Below, piece after piece: positions 52,934 to 61,755 of a stretch of 64,000 nucleotides of DNA. Each line of letters opens with the position of its first letter. Position 1 is the stretch's first letter. Under the pieces are notes generated by a model. The model saw only the letters and a list, made by a program, of their open reading frames with translations, had not been told where the DNA came from and made no database searches. The stretch is taken from assembly GCA_045538895.1 (NCBI GenBank), contig JAZQEH010000078.1, positions 1 to 64,000 of the forward strand, read 5' to 3'. This DNA is from UMGS902 sp045538895 (GTDB lineage: Bacteria > Bacillota > Clostridia > Oscillospirales > CAG-272). Position numbers and translations under genes: made by a program.

Positions 52934-55159
52934 ATGAGAACAAAACTCATTTGTTTAATGCTCTGTTTGGTAGCATTAATGACTATGGCTTTTTCAGGAT
53001 GTAGCGGCGAACCTGTTGAAACCGGTTCTGAAAAGGAAGAACAGCAGTCTGCTCGTACGCCTGTTACTGTAAACATGTGGCTTGTTTCTGAAAAAGAAGT
53101 TGATGCAGAAACAGAAGCGGCTATTGAGAGTGCTTTCAATTCTCTTACACAGTCTAAATTCACAACCAAAGTTGATTTGATTTTCATGACTGCTGACGAG
53201 TATTTTGATGTTCTTGATGAAAATCTTGTTGCAGCAGCACAGTATAAGCTTGACAATTCTGCTTCCGGTTTCCCGATGTTCGGTTTCGGTGCCGAGGAAA
53301 CTACCGAAACAGTTGAAGAGACTACCGTTGAAACTGTTACCAATGAACTCGGTCAGCACTTGCTTAAGTACCCCGACGTTGCTGAGGGCCAGATGGATAT
53401 TATCTTCCTTTCCGGCGAAGATTTGCTTGAAAGATATGTTTCCGAGGGCAAGATCCTTTCACTTGAAGAAAAACTCAATTCTTCTGATGCAAAGGTTTTG
53501 AGAGATTGCATTTATCCCTCTGCATTGGATAAGATCAGAATTTCAAACGGTACCAGCTCACAGGCATACGCTATTCCTAACAATACTGTTATCGGCGACT
53601 ATACATACATGCTCGTTAACAAGGAAATGGCTGAAAAATACTATATTGATCTTGAAGAGATCAATACCTTTGCAGACTGTGCAGCTTTGATTGCTGATAT
53701 CGGTGCAAACGAGAGTATCGCTCCGGTTCTGGCTTATACCGATCCTGTAAACATGCAGTATTGGCTTGACTTTGCAGCAGAGGAAGATAACGGTGCAACC
53801 TTTACTTTCGCTGCAGGTAGTACAGATGCAAATATTTTCGGTGCTAACAAAAAGCTTGTTATGGCTCCTTTTGAGGCGGGTAACACCGTTATGGTTCCCG
53901 TTCAGGCTTTTGCTGAAGGACTTGGCGCAAAGTATGCATGGAGTGCCGCTACCTCTACAGTAACTCTTACATACGGTTCGAGAAAGGCAGTTGTTGTAAG
54001 CGGTGCAAATACCGCTACAGTAAACGGAAACACTGTTGCACTTTCACAGACTGCATATTTCGATGCAGACAATGCAGTATTCATGGTACCTGTTGATTTT
54101 GTACTTGATACTTTGTGTGCTACTATGACATATGATGATGTCGCTAATCAGTACGTAATCACCAAAAAGGATTACAATATGTCTGTTCTTGCATCTTATA
54201 TTGACGGTTCTGCCGCTTACGGTGACCGTATGGAAATGAATTCGGTATTCGCTATTCCTGAGTTTACCGAGCATATGGTTCTTATGGCAAAGTGCGAGGA
54301 GAACGGTTGGTTCGCTGAAAATCCCGAAACAACCGAGGACTTCGGTGTAGCTATTCTCACCGGTGCTTATGAAACCATGGAACAGTATAAGGATAAGTAT
54401 GATGTTAAGATCCTTTCTTATCCTGTACTTGATGAAGCCGATGTTTATGATGCAATGTTTGCAGTTACCAATTATACCGTTAACATTGACAGAGCACTTG
54501 AAATTCTTACTCTCATTTATACCAATACCGAAGCAAAGAACATTCTTCAGTACGGTGTAGAGGGCGTTCACTATGAGTTTGACGATGACGGTCAGTTTGT
54601 GATTATCAGTGATGACTATTGCATGAATAATGATACTCTCGGTAATGCGTTCCTTGCATATACAGAGGATAAAGTTGATCCCGATACATGGACTGTAGCA
54701 AAAGAAAACAATCTTCCTGCATCTGTTTGGGCAGATGAAATTGCGGCAAACCTCGAGTCAAGAGTTTTTGCTTTCTTCGGTCTTGATGATTCTTGGGTAA
54801 ACGTAGGCCCGAGACACATTACAGAACTTACCAAGGTTTCTAACGATTACATGGATAGAATGGAAGCTTGTGGTAGCAGTGAAGAGCTTGCTGCTTTCTT
54901 TGCACAGGCAAAAGCTGAACTTGATGTGTATGTTTATTTCCAGACACTCATTGGCAATCCTCCTGAACCCGATCCTGAAGATATCATTGACGGTGAGGAA
55001 CCCGAAGAAGACCTCACTACTCCTTATGCAGTATTTAGTGCATGGGGCGAGCCTATCTGGCCTGAAAAGGTAGAGGTTCCTGTTGAAACCGAAGCGGTTA
55101 CGGAAACTTCTGCTCCCGAAGCTGAAGAAACCACTGCTTTAGTTGCTTCAGCAGAATAA
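52934..55159 (+). CDS. Solute-binding-like lipoprotein with inserted copper-amine-oxidase-N-like module
   Basis: An exported lipoprotein of 741 residues. The signal peptide ends at Cys23 (MAFSGC lipobox), so it should be tethered to the outer face of the membrane. Residues about 45-300 and 415-650 resemble the two parts of an ABC-type extracellular solute-binding protein (DIIFLSGEDLLERYV, AYAIPNNTVIGDYTYMLVNK). Between them, about 303-415, is a module like the copper amine oxidase N-terminal (stalk) domain (TVMVPVQAFAEGLGAKYAW). ETT-rich stretches lie at 120-137 and at the C-terminus. No permease or ATPase genes are near. Ligand unknown. Confidence 0.85.
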   Translation: MRTKLICLMLCLVALMTMAFSGCSGEPVETGSEKEEQQSARTPVTVNMWLVSEKEVDAETEAAIESAFNSLTQSKFTTKVDLIFMTADEYFDVLDENLVAAAQYKLDNSASGFPMFGFGAEETTETVEETTVETVTNELGQHLLKYPDVAEGQMDIIFLSGEDLLERYVSEGKILSLEEKLNSSDAKVLRDCIYPSALDKIRISNGTSSQAYAIPNNTVIGDYTYMLVNKEMAEKYYIDLEEINTFADCAALIADIGANESIAPVLAYTDPVNMQYWLDFAAEEDNGATFTFAAGSTDANIFGANKKLVMAPFEAGNTVMVPVQAFAEGLGAKYAWSAATSTVTLTYGSRKAVVVSGANTATVNGNTVALSQTAYFDADNAVFMVPVDFVLDTLCATMTYDDVANQYVITKKDYNMSVLASYIDGSAAYGDRMEMNSVFAIPEFTEHMVLMAKCEENGWFAENPETTEDFGVAILTGAYETMEQYKDKYDVKILSYPVLDEADVYDAMFAVTNYTVNIDRALEILTLIYTNTEAKNILQYGVEGVHYEFDDDGQFVIISDDYCMNNDTLGNAFLAYTEDKVDPDTWTVAKENNLPASVWADEIAANLESRVFAFFGLDDSWVNVGPRHITELTKVSNDYMDRMEACGSSEELAAFFAQAKAELDVYVYFQTLIGNPPEPDPEDIIDGEEPEEDLTTPYAVFSAWGEPIWPEKVEVPVETEAVTETSAPEAEETTALVASAE

Positions 55160-55170
55160 TATAAAGTTTT

Positions 55171-55201
55171 ACCGCCGTGCTTTTTGGCACGGCGGTTTTT
55201 C
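55171..55201 (+). terminator. Terminator after the lipoprotein gene
   Basis: A 10-bp GC-rich stem (ACCGCCGTGC/GCACGGCGGT) is followed by a T-run. Confidence 0.93.
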
Positions 55202-56325
55202 TATATTACTTTTATGGTTTTATATACCTCGTCGATTTCTTTTTTTGTATTGAAAAAGCTGAAGCTGAATCGTAAAGCTCCGTGTTTTGTTGTTTCAAGA
55301 GTATTGTGAGCGAGCGGAGTGCAATGAAAACCGCTGCGTGTACATATGCCTTTTTTATCAAGTGTTTTCGATAGTATATCCGGCGGTATTTTCGAATTGT
55401 TGTATAGCAGTATACCGCTTTCTGACTTTTCGGCACCGTAAAATATACTTCCTTTTATGCTCGAAAGTCTTTCGTATAACAGATTTGATAATACAATCTC
55501 GTGGTTGCAAATACTTTGAATTCCGATTTTATTAACCCATTTTACCGATGCATCAAGTCCTGCAATTAAAGGCGTTGAGATTGTGCCTGCTTCAAAACTT
55601 TCTGGTAAATCCAATCCCATTTCAGCTGAAAGGGAATTGGCACCGTTGCCACCTTCTATAATGGTACGTAATGGCTTTTTTGAGCCAAAAATTACAAATC
55701 CGAGTCCTTGAGGCCCGTAGAGTCCTTTGTGAGCGGGAACACAGAGAGCATCAATTTTGCAATCTTCCATATTTATTTCAGCAATACCGGCACTTTGTGC
55801 CGCATCTACAACAAACGTGATGTTATGCTTGCGGCAAAAACAGCCGATTTCTTTTATTGGAAATACTCTACCGCAAATATTTGATGCATGCGTCATTATC
55901 AGCATACTTGTGTTATTGCGGATTTTTTTCTCAAGTTCAAAAATAATGTTTGCTGTTGATTGCATTACGTTGAAAAAAGAATAAGTTATTTCTCCTTTGT
56001 TTTTCAGTGCATGTACCGGACGTAATACTGAATTGTGTTCCATGTTGCTCATCAGTATATGAGTGTTTGGCTTGTATAATGATTTTATTGCAACGTTTAA
56101 AGCATGAGTGGTGTTTACGGTGAAAACAACATTTTCAGGATACGGTGAGCCGAAAAAGGAAGATAGTGATTCTCTGCATTCAAATACTTTTTCGGCAGCT
56201 TTGATTGACAAATAATGTCCGCTTCTGCCGGGGTTGCCGCAGTAGGTGTTCATGCATCTTTTGATTTCTTCCGCTACGCATGGCGGTTTGGGAAATGTGG
56301 TAGCGGCATTATCTAAATAAATCAC
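55201..56325 (-). CDS. Cysteine desulfurase family protein (class V aminotransferase)
   Basis: A PLP enzyme that takes sulfur (or selenium) from cysteine (selenocysteine). The 374 residues start MIYLDNAATTFPKPPCVAEE. The PLP-binding lysine lies in PAHKGLYGPQG near residue 199, with VVDAAQSAGI before it. The persulfide-carrying cysteine is in CTRSGFHCTPLAHNTL near residue 340. It belongs to the clostridial subgroup coupled to DUF3343 rather than to a NifU/IscU gene. The start overlaps the DUF3343 gene by 17 bases, so the two are made together. Confidence 0.93.
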   Translation of the reverse strand: MIYLDNAATTFPKPPCVAEEIKRCMNTYCGNPGRSGHYLSIKAAEKVFECRESLSSFFGSPYPENVVFTVNTTHALNVAIKSLYKPNTHILMSNMEHNSVLRPVHALKNKGEITYSFFNVMQSTANIIFELEKKIRNNTSMLIMTHASNICGRVFPIKEIGCFCRKHNITFVVDAAQSAGIAEINMEDCKIDALCVPAHKGLYGPQGLGFVIFGSKKPLRTIIEGGNGANSLSAEMGLDLPESFEAGTISTPLIAGLDASVKWVNKIGIQSICNHEIVLSNLLYERLSSIKGSIFYGAEKSESGILLYNNSKIPPDILSKTLDKKGICTRSGFHCTPLAHNTLETTKHGALRFSFSFFNTKKEIDEVYKTIKVI

Positions 56326-56539
56326 CGTTTCCTACCTCAAAGCCAATACCGGAGTTGTGAAGTATACGGCTGATGTTACCCGAATTCTGACAATTAAATT
56401 CTATTCCGTGCACGCAACCTCTTTTACTGTTATCTGTGCTCACTTTGATTGTGTTGACGGCAATGGAGTGTTCAGCGAGGATACGCTTTGCTTTCATTGC
56501 CTGTGTTACGGAGCCTGTAGTGAAAATACAATTTGCCAT
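56309..56539 (-). CDS. DUF3343 protein, putative sulfur/selenium carrier
   Basis: A 76-residue protein of the DUF3343 family. It has CIFTTGSVTQAMKAKRILAEH at the N-terminus and a conserved cysteine in RGCVHGIEFNC (Cys42, in the family's GCxxGI-type motif). Family members in Clostridia often sit beside cysteine desulfurases or selenium genes, and a role as persulfide or selenide carrier has been proposed; it is not proved by this sequence. AAGGAG precedes the ATG. It overlaps the desulfurase gene by 17 bases. Confidence 0.88.
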   Translation of the reverse strand: MANCIFTTGSVTQAMKAKRILAEHSIAVNTIKVSTDNSKRGCVHGIEFNCQNSGNISRILHNSGIGFEVGNGDLFR

Positions 56540-56630
56540 ATTTTGCTCCTTAATAAGATTGCCCGCATTATTATTTTATGCTGATCAATAAAAATATTTA
56601 GAAAAATGTTCTTCAAATTCATTTTGCTTA

Positions 56631-56659
56631 TTGAAAAAAGTAATATTGTGGTGTATAAT
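56631..56659 (+). promoter_or_regulatory. Promoter of the metallo-hydrolase-gltX unit
   Basis: TTGAAA (56631-56636), 17 bases and TATAAT (56654-56659), 31 bases before the ATG. Confidence 0.85.
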
Positions 56660-56690
56660 AAATTGATAAATTGTTGTTAAGAGGTGCTTT

Positions 56691-57305
56691 ATGCGGGTAA
56701 TTACTCTTGATTCTGCCGGCTATGCCTCGAATTCTTATTTGATTATCGACGATAACAGTAAGGAATTTGCGGTAGTAGACCCAAGTGTTGATCCGGTTGT
56801 GGCAGAATCGTTTTTTGAAAAAGGGTATAGTTTACGGTACGTGCTTTTGACTCATGGTCATTTTGACCATATTCTTTATGTTGACCAGTGGCGTGAAATG
56901 GGTGCTGAGGTTTGTATACATGAAGGGGATGCCGATTTTCTCGGCGATCCGTCAAAATCGCTTTACCTGCAGTTCTTTGCCCGTGATACACGACATGCCG
57001 ATGCAGAGATTATTCTACATGACAAAAGTATATTGCACCTTGGGGATAATGAAATTGTGGTTATGAGTACTCCGGGGCATACTAAAGGCAGCATTTGCTA
57101 TTTATTCGGTGATACGATGATTAGCGGCGATACTTTGTTCGAAGGTTCTATCGGCAGAACTGATTTGTACGGTTCGAGTGTCTCGGACATGCAAGAAACT
57201 ATCGAAAAACTCAGTTCTATTCAAAAGGATTATACCGTTTATCCCGGACACGGAAGAAAAACAACCATTTTCCACGAAAAGGCTTACGGATATTTGCACA
57301 ATTAA
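56691..57305 (+). CDS. Metallo-beta-lactamase-fold hydrolase, GloB-like
   Basis: A 204-residue hydrolase of the glyoxalase II-like group, which usually cleaves thioesters. The metal motif THGHFDH (His55, His57, Asp59, His60) lies near the N-terminus. STPGHTKGSICYL and GDTLFEGSIGRTDLYG follow, and YPGHGRKTTI near the end. Its native thiol ester is unknown, since this lineage generally lacks glutathione. AGAGG precedes the ATG, and gltX begins 13 bases after the stop. Confidence 0.93.
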   Translation: MRVITLDSAGYASNSYLIIDDNSKEFAVVDPSVDPVVAESFFEKGYSLRYVLLTHGHFDHILYVDQWREMGAEVCIHEGDADFLGDPSKSLYLQFFARDTRHADAEIILHDKSILHLGDNEIVVMSTPGHTKGSICYLFGDTMISGDTLFEGSIGRTDLYGSSVSDMQETIEKLSSIQKDYTVYPGHGRKTTIFHEKAYGYLHN

Positions 57306-57318
57306 CGGAGAGAATACT

Positions 57319-58956
57319 ATGGATTTTAATTATCTTGCGGAACTTTTGTTCCCTAATGTTACGGATACTCCCGACGATATGGAGGCTCGTTTCCCTAAAA
57401 GAGAACTTCCTGAAGGGGCGGTAGTATCAAGAATGGCGCCAAGCCCTACAGGATTTGTTCACCTTGGTAATCTTGTTCAGGGACTCACTTCTGAACGTCT
57501 TACTCATCAGTCCGGCGGTGTGCTTTTTTTGCGTGTTGAGGATACCGATGCGAAGAGAGAAGTTCCCGGTGCGGTAGAAATTCTCATCAACTCTCTCAAG
57601 CATTATAATATTGTGTTTGACGAGGGTGCTACTATTGATGGCGACAGCGGTGTATACGGTCCTTACCGTCAGCGTCAGCGTAAAGACATCTATCATGTGT
57701 TTGCCAAAAAGCTTGTTAAAGAGGGCAAGGCATATCCTTGCTTCTGTACCGAAGAGGAGCTTTCTGCCATTCACGAAGCACAAGAGGCAGAAAAAGCGAA
57801 TTTTGGCTATTACGGAAAATGGGCAAAGTACCGTGATGCTTCTATTGAGGTTATTGAAGAGAATCTTAAAAAAGGCATGCCGTGGGTATTGCGTTTTCAT
57901 TCTGAGGGCAGCATTGAGAATAAAATCAAGTTTACCGATTTGATTAAGGGTAATCTTGAACTTACAGAGAATGATATAGATCACGTTCTTCTCAAATCTG
58001 ACGGTATTCCTACTTACCATTTTGCACATGCAGTTGATGACCATCTCATGCACACCACACATGTCGTACGTGGTGATGAATGGTTGCCTACGCTTCCGTT
58101 CCATTTGCAGCTATTCTTTGCTCTTGGATGGAAGCCGCCTAAATACTTGCACATCGGTCCTCTTATGAAGATGGACGGAGAGTCCAAGCGTAAACTCTCA
58201 AAACGTAAAGACCCCGAACTCGCTTTGACATTCTATCAGGAAATCGGTTATCCCGTTGAAGCGGTTTACGAGTATATACTTACAGTTCTCAATTCGAATT
58301 ATGAGGACTGGAGAAGAGCAAATCCGTTTGCCGATACCAATGAGTTCAAGTTCTCTTATAAGAAGATGAACCCTGCAGGCTCGCTTTTTGATGAGAATAA
58401 ACTTAAGGACGTTTCCAAGGACGTCGTTTCAAAAATGACAGCAGAGCGTGTTTATGAGCTTGCGCTTGAATGGGCAAAGCTTTATGATACTGATTTTGCT
58501 GAAAAACTTGAAGCAAATCCCGAATTTACAAAGGCGATCCTTGCAATAGGACGCGGTGGCAAAAAGCCGAGAAAAGACTTTGCGGTCTGGAGCGAACTTA
58601 AGGCATACATGGCGTTCTTTTATGATGAATACTTTGTAAGAGAAGCAGAGTATCCTGCTTTTGATGTCACAGATATTAACGGTATTGTCCGTGATTATGT
58701 TGATATTTACGATCCAAGCGATGACCAGAATGTATGGTTTGAAAAAATCAAGGCGCTCTCTGAAAAATACGGTTTTTGTCCTGATACAAAGTTGTACAAA
58801 TCCAATCCCGAGGCGTACAAGGGACATGTTGGTGACGTCAGCATGATTTTGCGTGTTGCGGTTACTGGCAGACAGAATTCGCCTGACATGTATGAGGTTA
58901 TGCGAATACTTGGAAAAGAAAAGGTTACTGCAAGATTGCTTGATGCAGTTAAGTAA
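57319..58956 (+). CDS. gltX: Glutamyl-tRNA synthetase
   Basis: Class I synthetase that charges tRNA-Glu. With the ATG at 57319, after ACGGAGAG, the product is 545 residues. The HIGH-type motif is HLGN at 48-51 (PSPTGFVHLGNLVQG), with RVEDTDAKREV next. The KMSKS-type motif is KLSKRKDPELAL near residue 293-304. The sequence is longer than the common 480-residue GltX and of a clostridial type. It is directly followed by glnS. Confidence 0.95.
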   Translation: MDFNYLAELLFPNVTDTPDDMEARFPKRELPEGAVVSRMAPSPTGFVHLGNLVQGLTSERLTHQSGGVLFLRVEDTDAKREVPGAVEILINSLKHYNIVFDEGATIDGDSGVYGPYRQRQRKDIYHVFAKKLVKEGKAYPCFCTEEELSAIHEAQEAEKANFGYYGKWAKYRDASIEVIEENLKKGMPWVLRFHSEGSIENKIKFTDLIKGNLELTENDIDHVLLKSDGIPTYHFAHAVDDHLMHTTHVVRGDEWLPTLPFHLQLFFALGWKPPKYLHIGPLMKMDGESKRKLSKRKDPELALTFYQEIGYPVEAVYEYILTVLNSNYEDWRRANPFADTNEFKFSYKKMNPAGSLFDENKLKDVSKDVVSKMTAERVYELALEWAKLYDTDFAEKLEANPEFTKAILAIGRGGKKPRKDFAVWSELKAYMAFFYDEYFVREAEYPAFDVTDINGIVRDYVDIYDPSDDQNVWFEKIKALSEKYGFCPDTKLYKSNPEAYKGHVGDVSMILRVAVTGRQNSPDMYEVMRILGKEKVTARLLDAVK

Positions 58957-58970
58957 TCAAGGAGATTGTC

Positions 58971-60623
58971 ATGGAAGAAACAAGAACAAATTTTTTGGAG
59001 GAAATAGTTGAAGCGGATCTTGCGGCAAATCCCGACCTCAAGATCCATACCCGTTTTCCTCCTGAACCTAACGGATATCTGCATATTGGCAGTGCAAAAG
59101 CTATATGGATTAATTCCACCATTGCAAAGAAATACGGCGGAAAGTTCAATCTTCGTTACGATGATACGAACCCCGCTAAAGAAGATAACGAATACGTTGA
59201 GTCAATTTATGAGGACCTTACCTGGCTTGGAGCAGAGCCTACAGGAGGAGTGTTTTACGGCTCTGATTATTTTGATAAGTGTTACGAATATGCAGTAAAA
59301 CTTATCAAAGAGGGAAAAGCATACGTTTGCGACCTTACCGCCGAAGAAATGCGTGAATATCGCGGTACACTTACTCAGCCAGGTAAAGCCAGCCCTTGGC
59401 GTGACAGAAGCGTTGAGGAGAACCTTGACCTGTTTGAACGTATGAAAAACGGAGAGTTTGAGGACGGTACGCACACTCTTCGAGCAAAAATAGACATGGC
59501 TTCGCCGAATATGAATTTGCGTGACCCCGCTATTTACAGAATCGTGCATACTGCCCATCACCGACAGGGAAATAAGTGGTGTATCTATCCGCTTTACGAC
59601 TTTGCACATCCTATTCAGGATGCTATTGAAGGTATCACACACTCGCTTTGCTCACTTGAATTTGAAAATCACCGCCCTCTCTATGATTGGGTTGTTGACA
59701 ATATTGATTTTGAGAAAAAGCCGAAGCAGAGAGAGTTTGCACGACTCAACGTAACGTATACTGTAATGAGCAAACGCTATTTGCGTCAGCTTGTAGAAAC
59801 TAAACTTGTTGACGGTTGGGATGATCCCAGAATGCCCACAATTTGTGGTTTGCGTAGACGTGGTTTCACTGCTGCTTCTATCTTTGATTTTGTTGAACGT
59901 GCAGGTGTTGCAAAGGCTTATAGTCTTGTAGATATCGAACTTCTTGAGCATTGTATCCGTGAGGAGCTTAACATGACTGCACCTCGTAGAATAGCGGTGC
60001 TTGAGCCTATAAAGGTTGTCGTTACCAACTACCCTGAAGATAAAGTTGAGTATTTCGAACTTCCTAACAATCCTAACGATGAGAATGCGGGAAAGCGTAA
60101 AGTTCCTTTTACAAGAGAGCTTTACATTGACCAAAGCGATTTTGCTGAGGTTCCGCCTCCGAAGTTTTTCCGTATGAAGCCGGATGGCGAAGTTCGCCTT
60201 ATGGGTTCATATATCGTTAAATGTAATGAAATTATTAAAAACGATGACGGCAGCATAAAGGAAATCCGTTGCACCGCAGATCTTGAAACCGGAGCAAACA
60301 TGCCTTTGGACGGCCGTAAGATCAAGGGAACCATTCATTGGCTTTCAGCTGAACATTCCGATACGGTTAACGTTATGCTTTATGACAGACTGTTTACCAT
60401 TGAGAATGTTGCTGATATTCCCGAGGATAAGACCTATAATGATTATCTTAATCCGGACTCGCTTAAAAAGCTTACCGAAAGCAGAGTGGAAAAATCTCTC
60501 GCTGATTCTGCCGCAGGTGATAAGTTCCAGTTCGTACGAACCGGATATTTCGTTAAAGATACAAAGTATCCCAACACCTATAATAGAATTGTAGGTCTTA
60601 AAGATAGTTTTCCTAAAAAATAA
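58971..60623 (+). CDS. glnS: Glutaminyl-tRNA synthetase
   Basis: Charges tRNA-Gln directly. Many Firmicutes lack it and instead convert Glu-tRNA-Gln with GatCAB, so its presence is of interest. The 550 residues have TRFPPEPNGYLHIGSAKAIW (HIGS at 38-41), RYDDTNPAKEDNEYVE and the KMSKS-type loop VMSKRYLRQLV near residue 266. The beta-barrel anticodon domains follow, and GSYIVKCNEIIKNDDG near residue 414. AAGGAG precedes the ATG. It starts 14 bases after gltX. Confidence 0.97.
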   Translation: MEETRTNFLEEIVEADLAANPDLKIHTRFPPEPNGYLHIGSAKAIWINSTIAKKYGGKFNLRYDDTNPAKEDNEYVESIYEDLTWLGAEPTGGVFYGSDYFDKCYEYAVKLIKEGKAYVCDLTAEEMREYRGTLTQPGKASPWRDRSVEENLDLFERMKNGEFEDGTHTLRAKIDMASPNMNLRDPAIYRIVHTAHHRQGNKWCIYPLYDFAHPIQDAIEGITHSLCSLEFENHRPLYDWVVDNIDFEKKPKQREFARLNVTYTVMSKRYLRQLVETKLVDGWDDPRMPTICGLRRRGFTAASIFDFVERAGVAKAYSLVDIELLEHCIREELNMTAPRRIAVLEPIKVVVTNYPEDKVEYFELPNNPNDENAGKRKVPFTRELYIDQSDFAEVPPPKFFRMKPDGEVRLMGSYIVKCNEIIKNDDGSIKEIRCTADLETGANMPLDGRKIKGTIHWLSAEHSDTVNVMLYDRLFTIENVADIPEDKTYNDYLNPDSLKKLTESRVEKSLADSAAGDKFQFVRTGYFVKDTKYPNTYNRIVGLKDSFPKK

Positions 60624-60645
60624 ATTATAAAATTTGGAGGAATTT

Positions 60646-61680
60646 ATGAAAAAACTTTCGTTAGTATTAGTTGTTCTTCTTGCGTTCTGCATGGTTCCTG
60701 TTTCGGTATTTGCTGCTGATTCTACAGCTTCTCTTTCCGATGTATCGGCAAAAGCAGGGGAAGAAGTTACTATCACGCTTGCAATCGAAAACAGCCCCGG
60801 CGTTGCAGGAGTAGAGTTTTATGTAGGCTATGACTCGAACATTATGTCATACGTTTCCGGTCAGAGTAAGACAAACAGCTTCTTTGTAGCTCTTTCTACA
60901 GAGGCTGCTGCAAATCCTGTCAAGGTGGTTGCTGCAAACCTCAGCCTTAATAATATTACCGGCAATATTACTTTTGCAGACCTTAAGTTTAAGATTAATG
61001 ATTCTGCAAAAACGGGTGATTACGATGTAAATCTTTCCTCGGTTGCGGCATATTCTGCACAGGGCGAAGAGAATGAGCTTGTAAAAATTCCTCTTGTTGT
61101 TAAAAATGCTGTTGTTACCGTTAAAGGCATTTCTACCGGTACCGATGTTGGAGTTCATAAGCACAGTTACAAGGAAACCGCTGTTGCTCCAAACGGTGCA
61201 GAGCCCGGTTATACTCTTTTTGAGTGTTCATGCGGACATTCTTACAAGGGCAATTACGTATATGAGGAAACTACCGAGATTCCTGCTGCTAAGACAGAAG
61301 TTAAGCTTACTATAGGTTCTAAAACCGCTTACATCAATGGAGAGGCTAAAGAACTCGATGCGGCGCCCATTAACCGTAACAACCGTACAATGCTTCCCGT
61401 AAGATTCCTTGCAAACGCATTTGGCGTTGATAATGACGGTATCAAGTGGGATGCTCCTACGCGCACCGCTACACTTTCTAATAGCTCTGTAACCATTGTT
61501 GTTACTATTGATGCACCCTCTATGACTGTAAACGGTGAAACAGTTGCTCTTGACTCTCCTGCAATAATCGAAAATGACAGAACATATCTTCCTGTTCGTG
61601 CCATTGCTAATGCACTTGGCGTATCCAACGATAATATCAGTTGGGATGCAACAACAAATACCGCAACTCTTGTAAAATAA
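60646..61680 (+). CDS. Secreted cohesin-domain protein with HSY/CSCG linker and copper-amine-oxidase-N-like module
   Basis: A secreted 344-residue protein. Signal peptide 1-23 (ends VFAAD). Residues about 26-160 form a single cohesin-like domain (VSAKAGEEVTITLAIENSPG, GVEFYVGYDSNIM, NITFADLKFKI), a fold that binds dockerins. Residues 171-206 are a small Cys/His module (HKHSYKETAV to CSCGHSYKGNYV). Residues 218-344 are a copper amine oxidase N-like (stalk) module with NNRTMLPVRFLANAFGV and NDRTYLPVRAIANALGV. The start follows GGAGG at 60646. No dockerin protein is in the window, so cohesin function is inference. Confidence 0.88.
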   Translation: MKKLSLVLVVLLAFCMVPVSVFAADSTASLSDVSAKAGEEVTITLAIENSPGVAGVEFYVGYDSNIMSYVSGQSKTNSFFVALSTEAAANPVKVVAANLSLNNITGNITFADLKFKINDSAKTGDYDVNLSSVAAYSAQGEENELVKIPLVVKNAVVTVKGISTGTDVGVHKHSYKETAVAPNGAEPGYTLFECSCGHSYKGNYVYEETTEIPAAKTEVKLTIGSKTAYINGEAKELDAAPINRNNRTMLPVRFLANAFGVDNDGIKWDAPTRTATLSNSSVTIVVTIDAPSMTVNGETVALDSPAIIENDRTYLPVRAIANALGVSNDNISWDATTNTATLVK

Positions 61681-61684
61681 AAAA

Positions 61685-61707
61685 GAAGCCTTCGGGCTTC
61701 TTTTTTT
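61685..61707 (+). terminator. Terminator after the cohesin gene
   Basis: A GAAGCC/GGCTTC stem is followed by seven T, directly after the stop codon. Confidence 0.92.
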
Positions 61708-61755
61708 GTTTTCGATTTCATATTTATATAAAAATCCGAAAAGAGGTTTTAAAAT

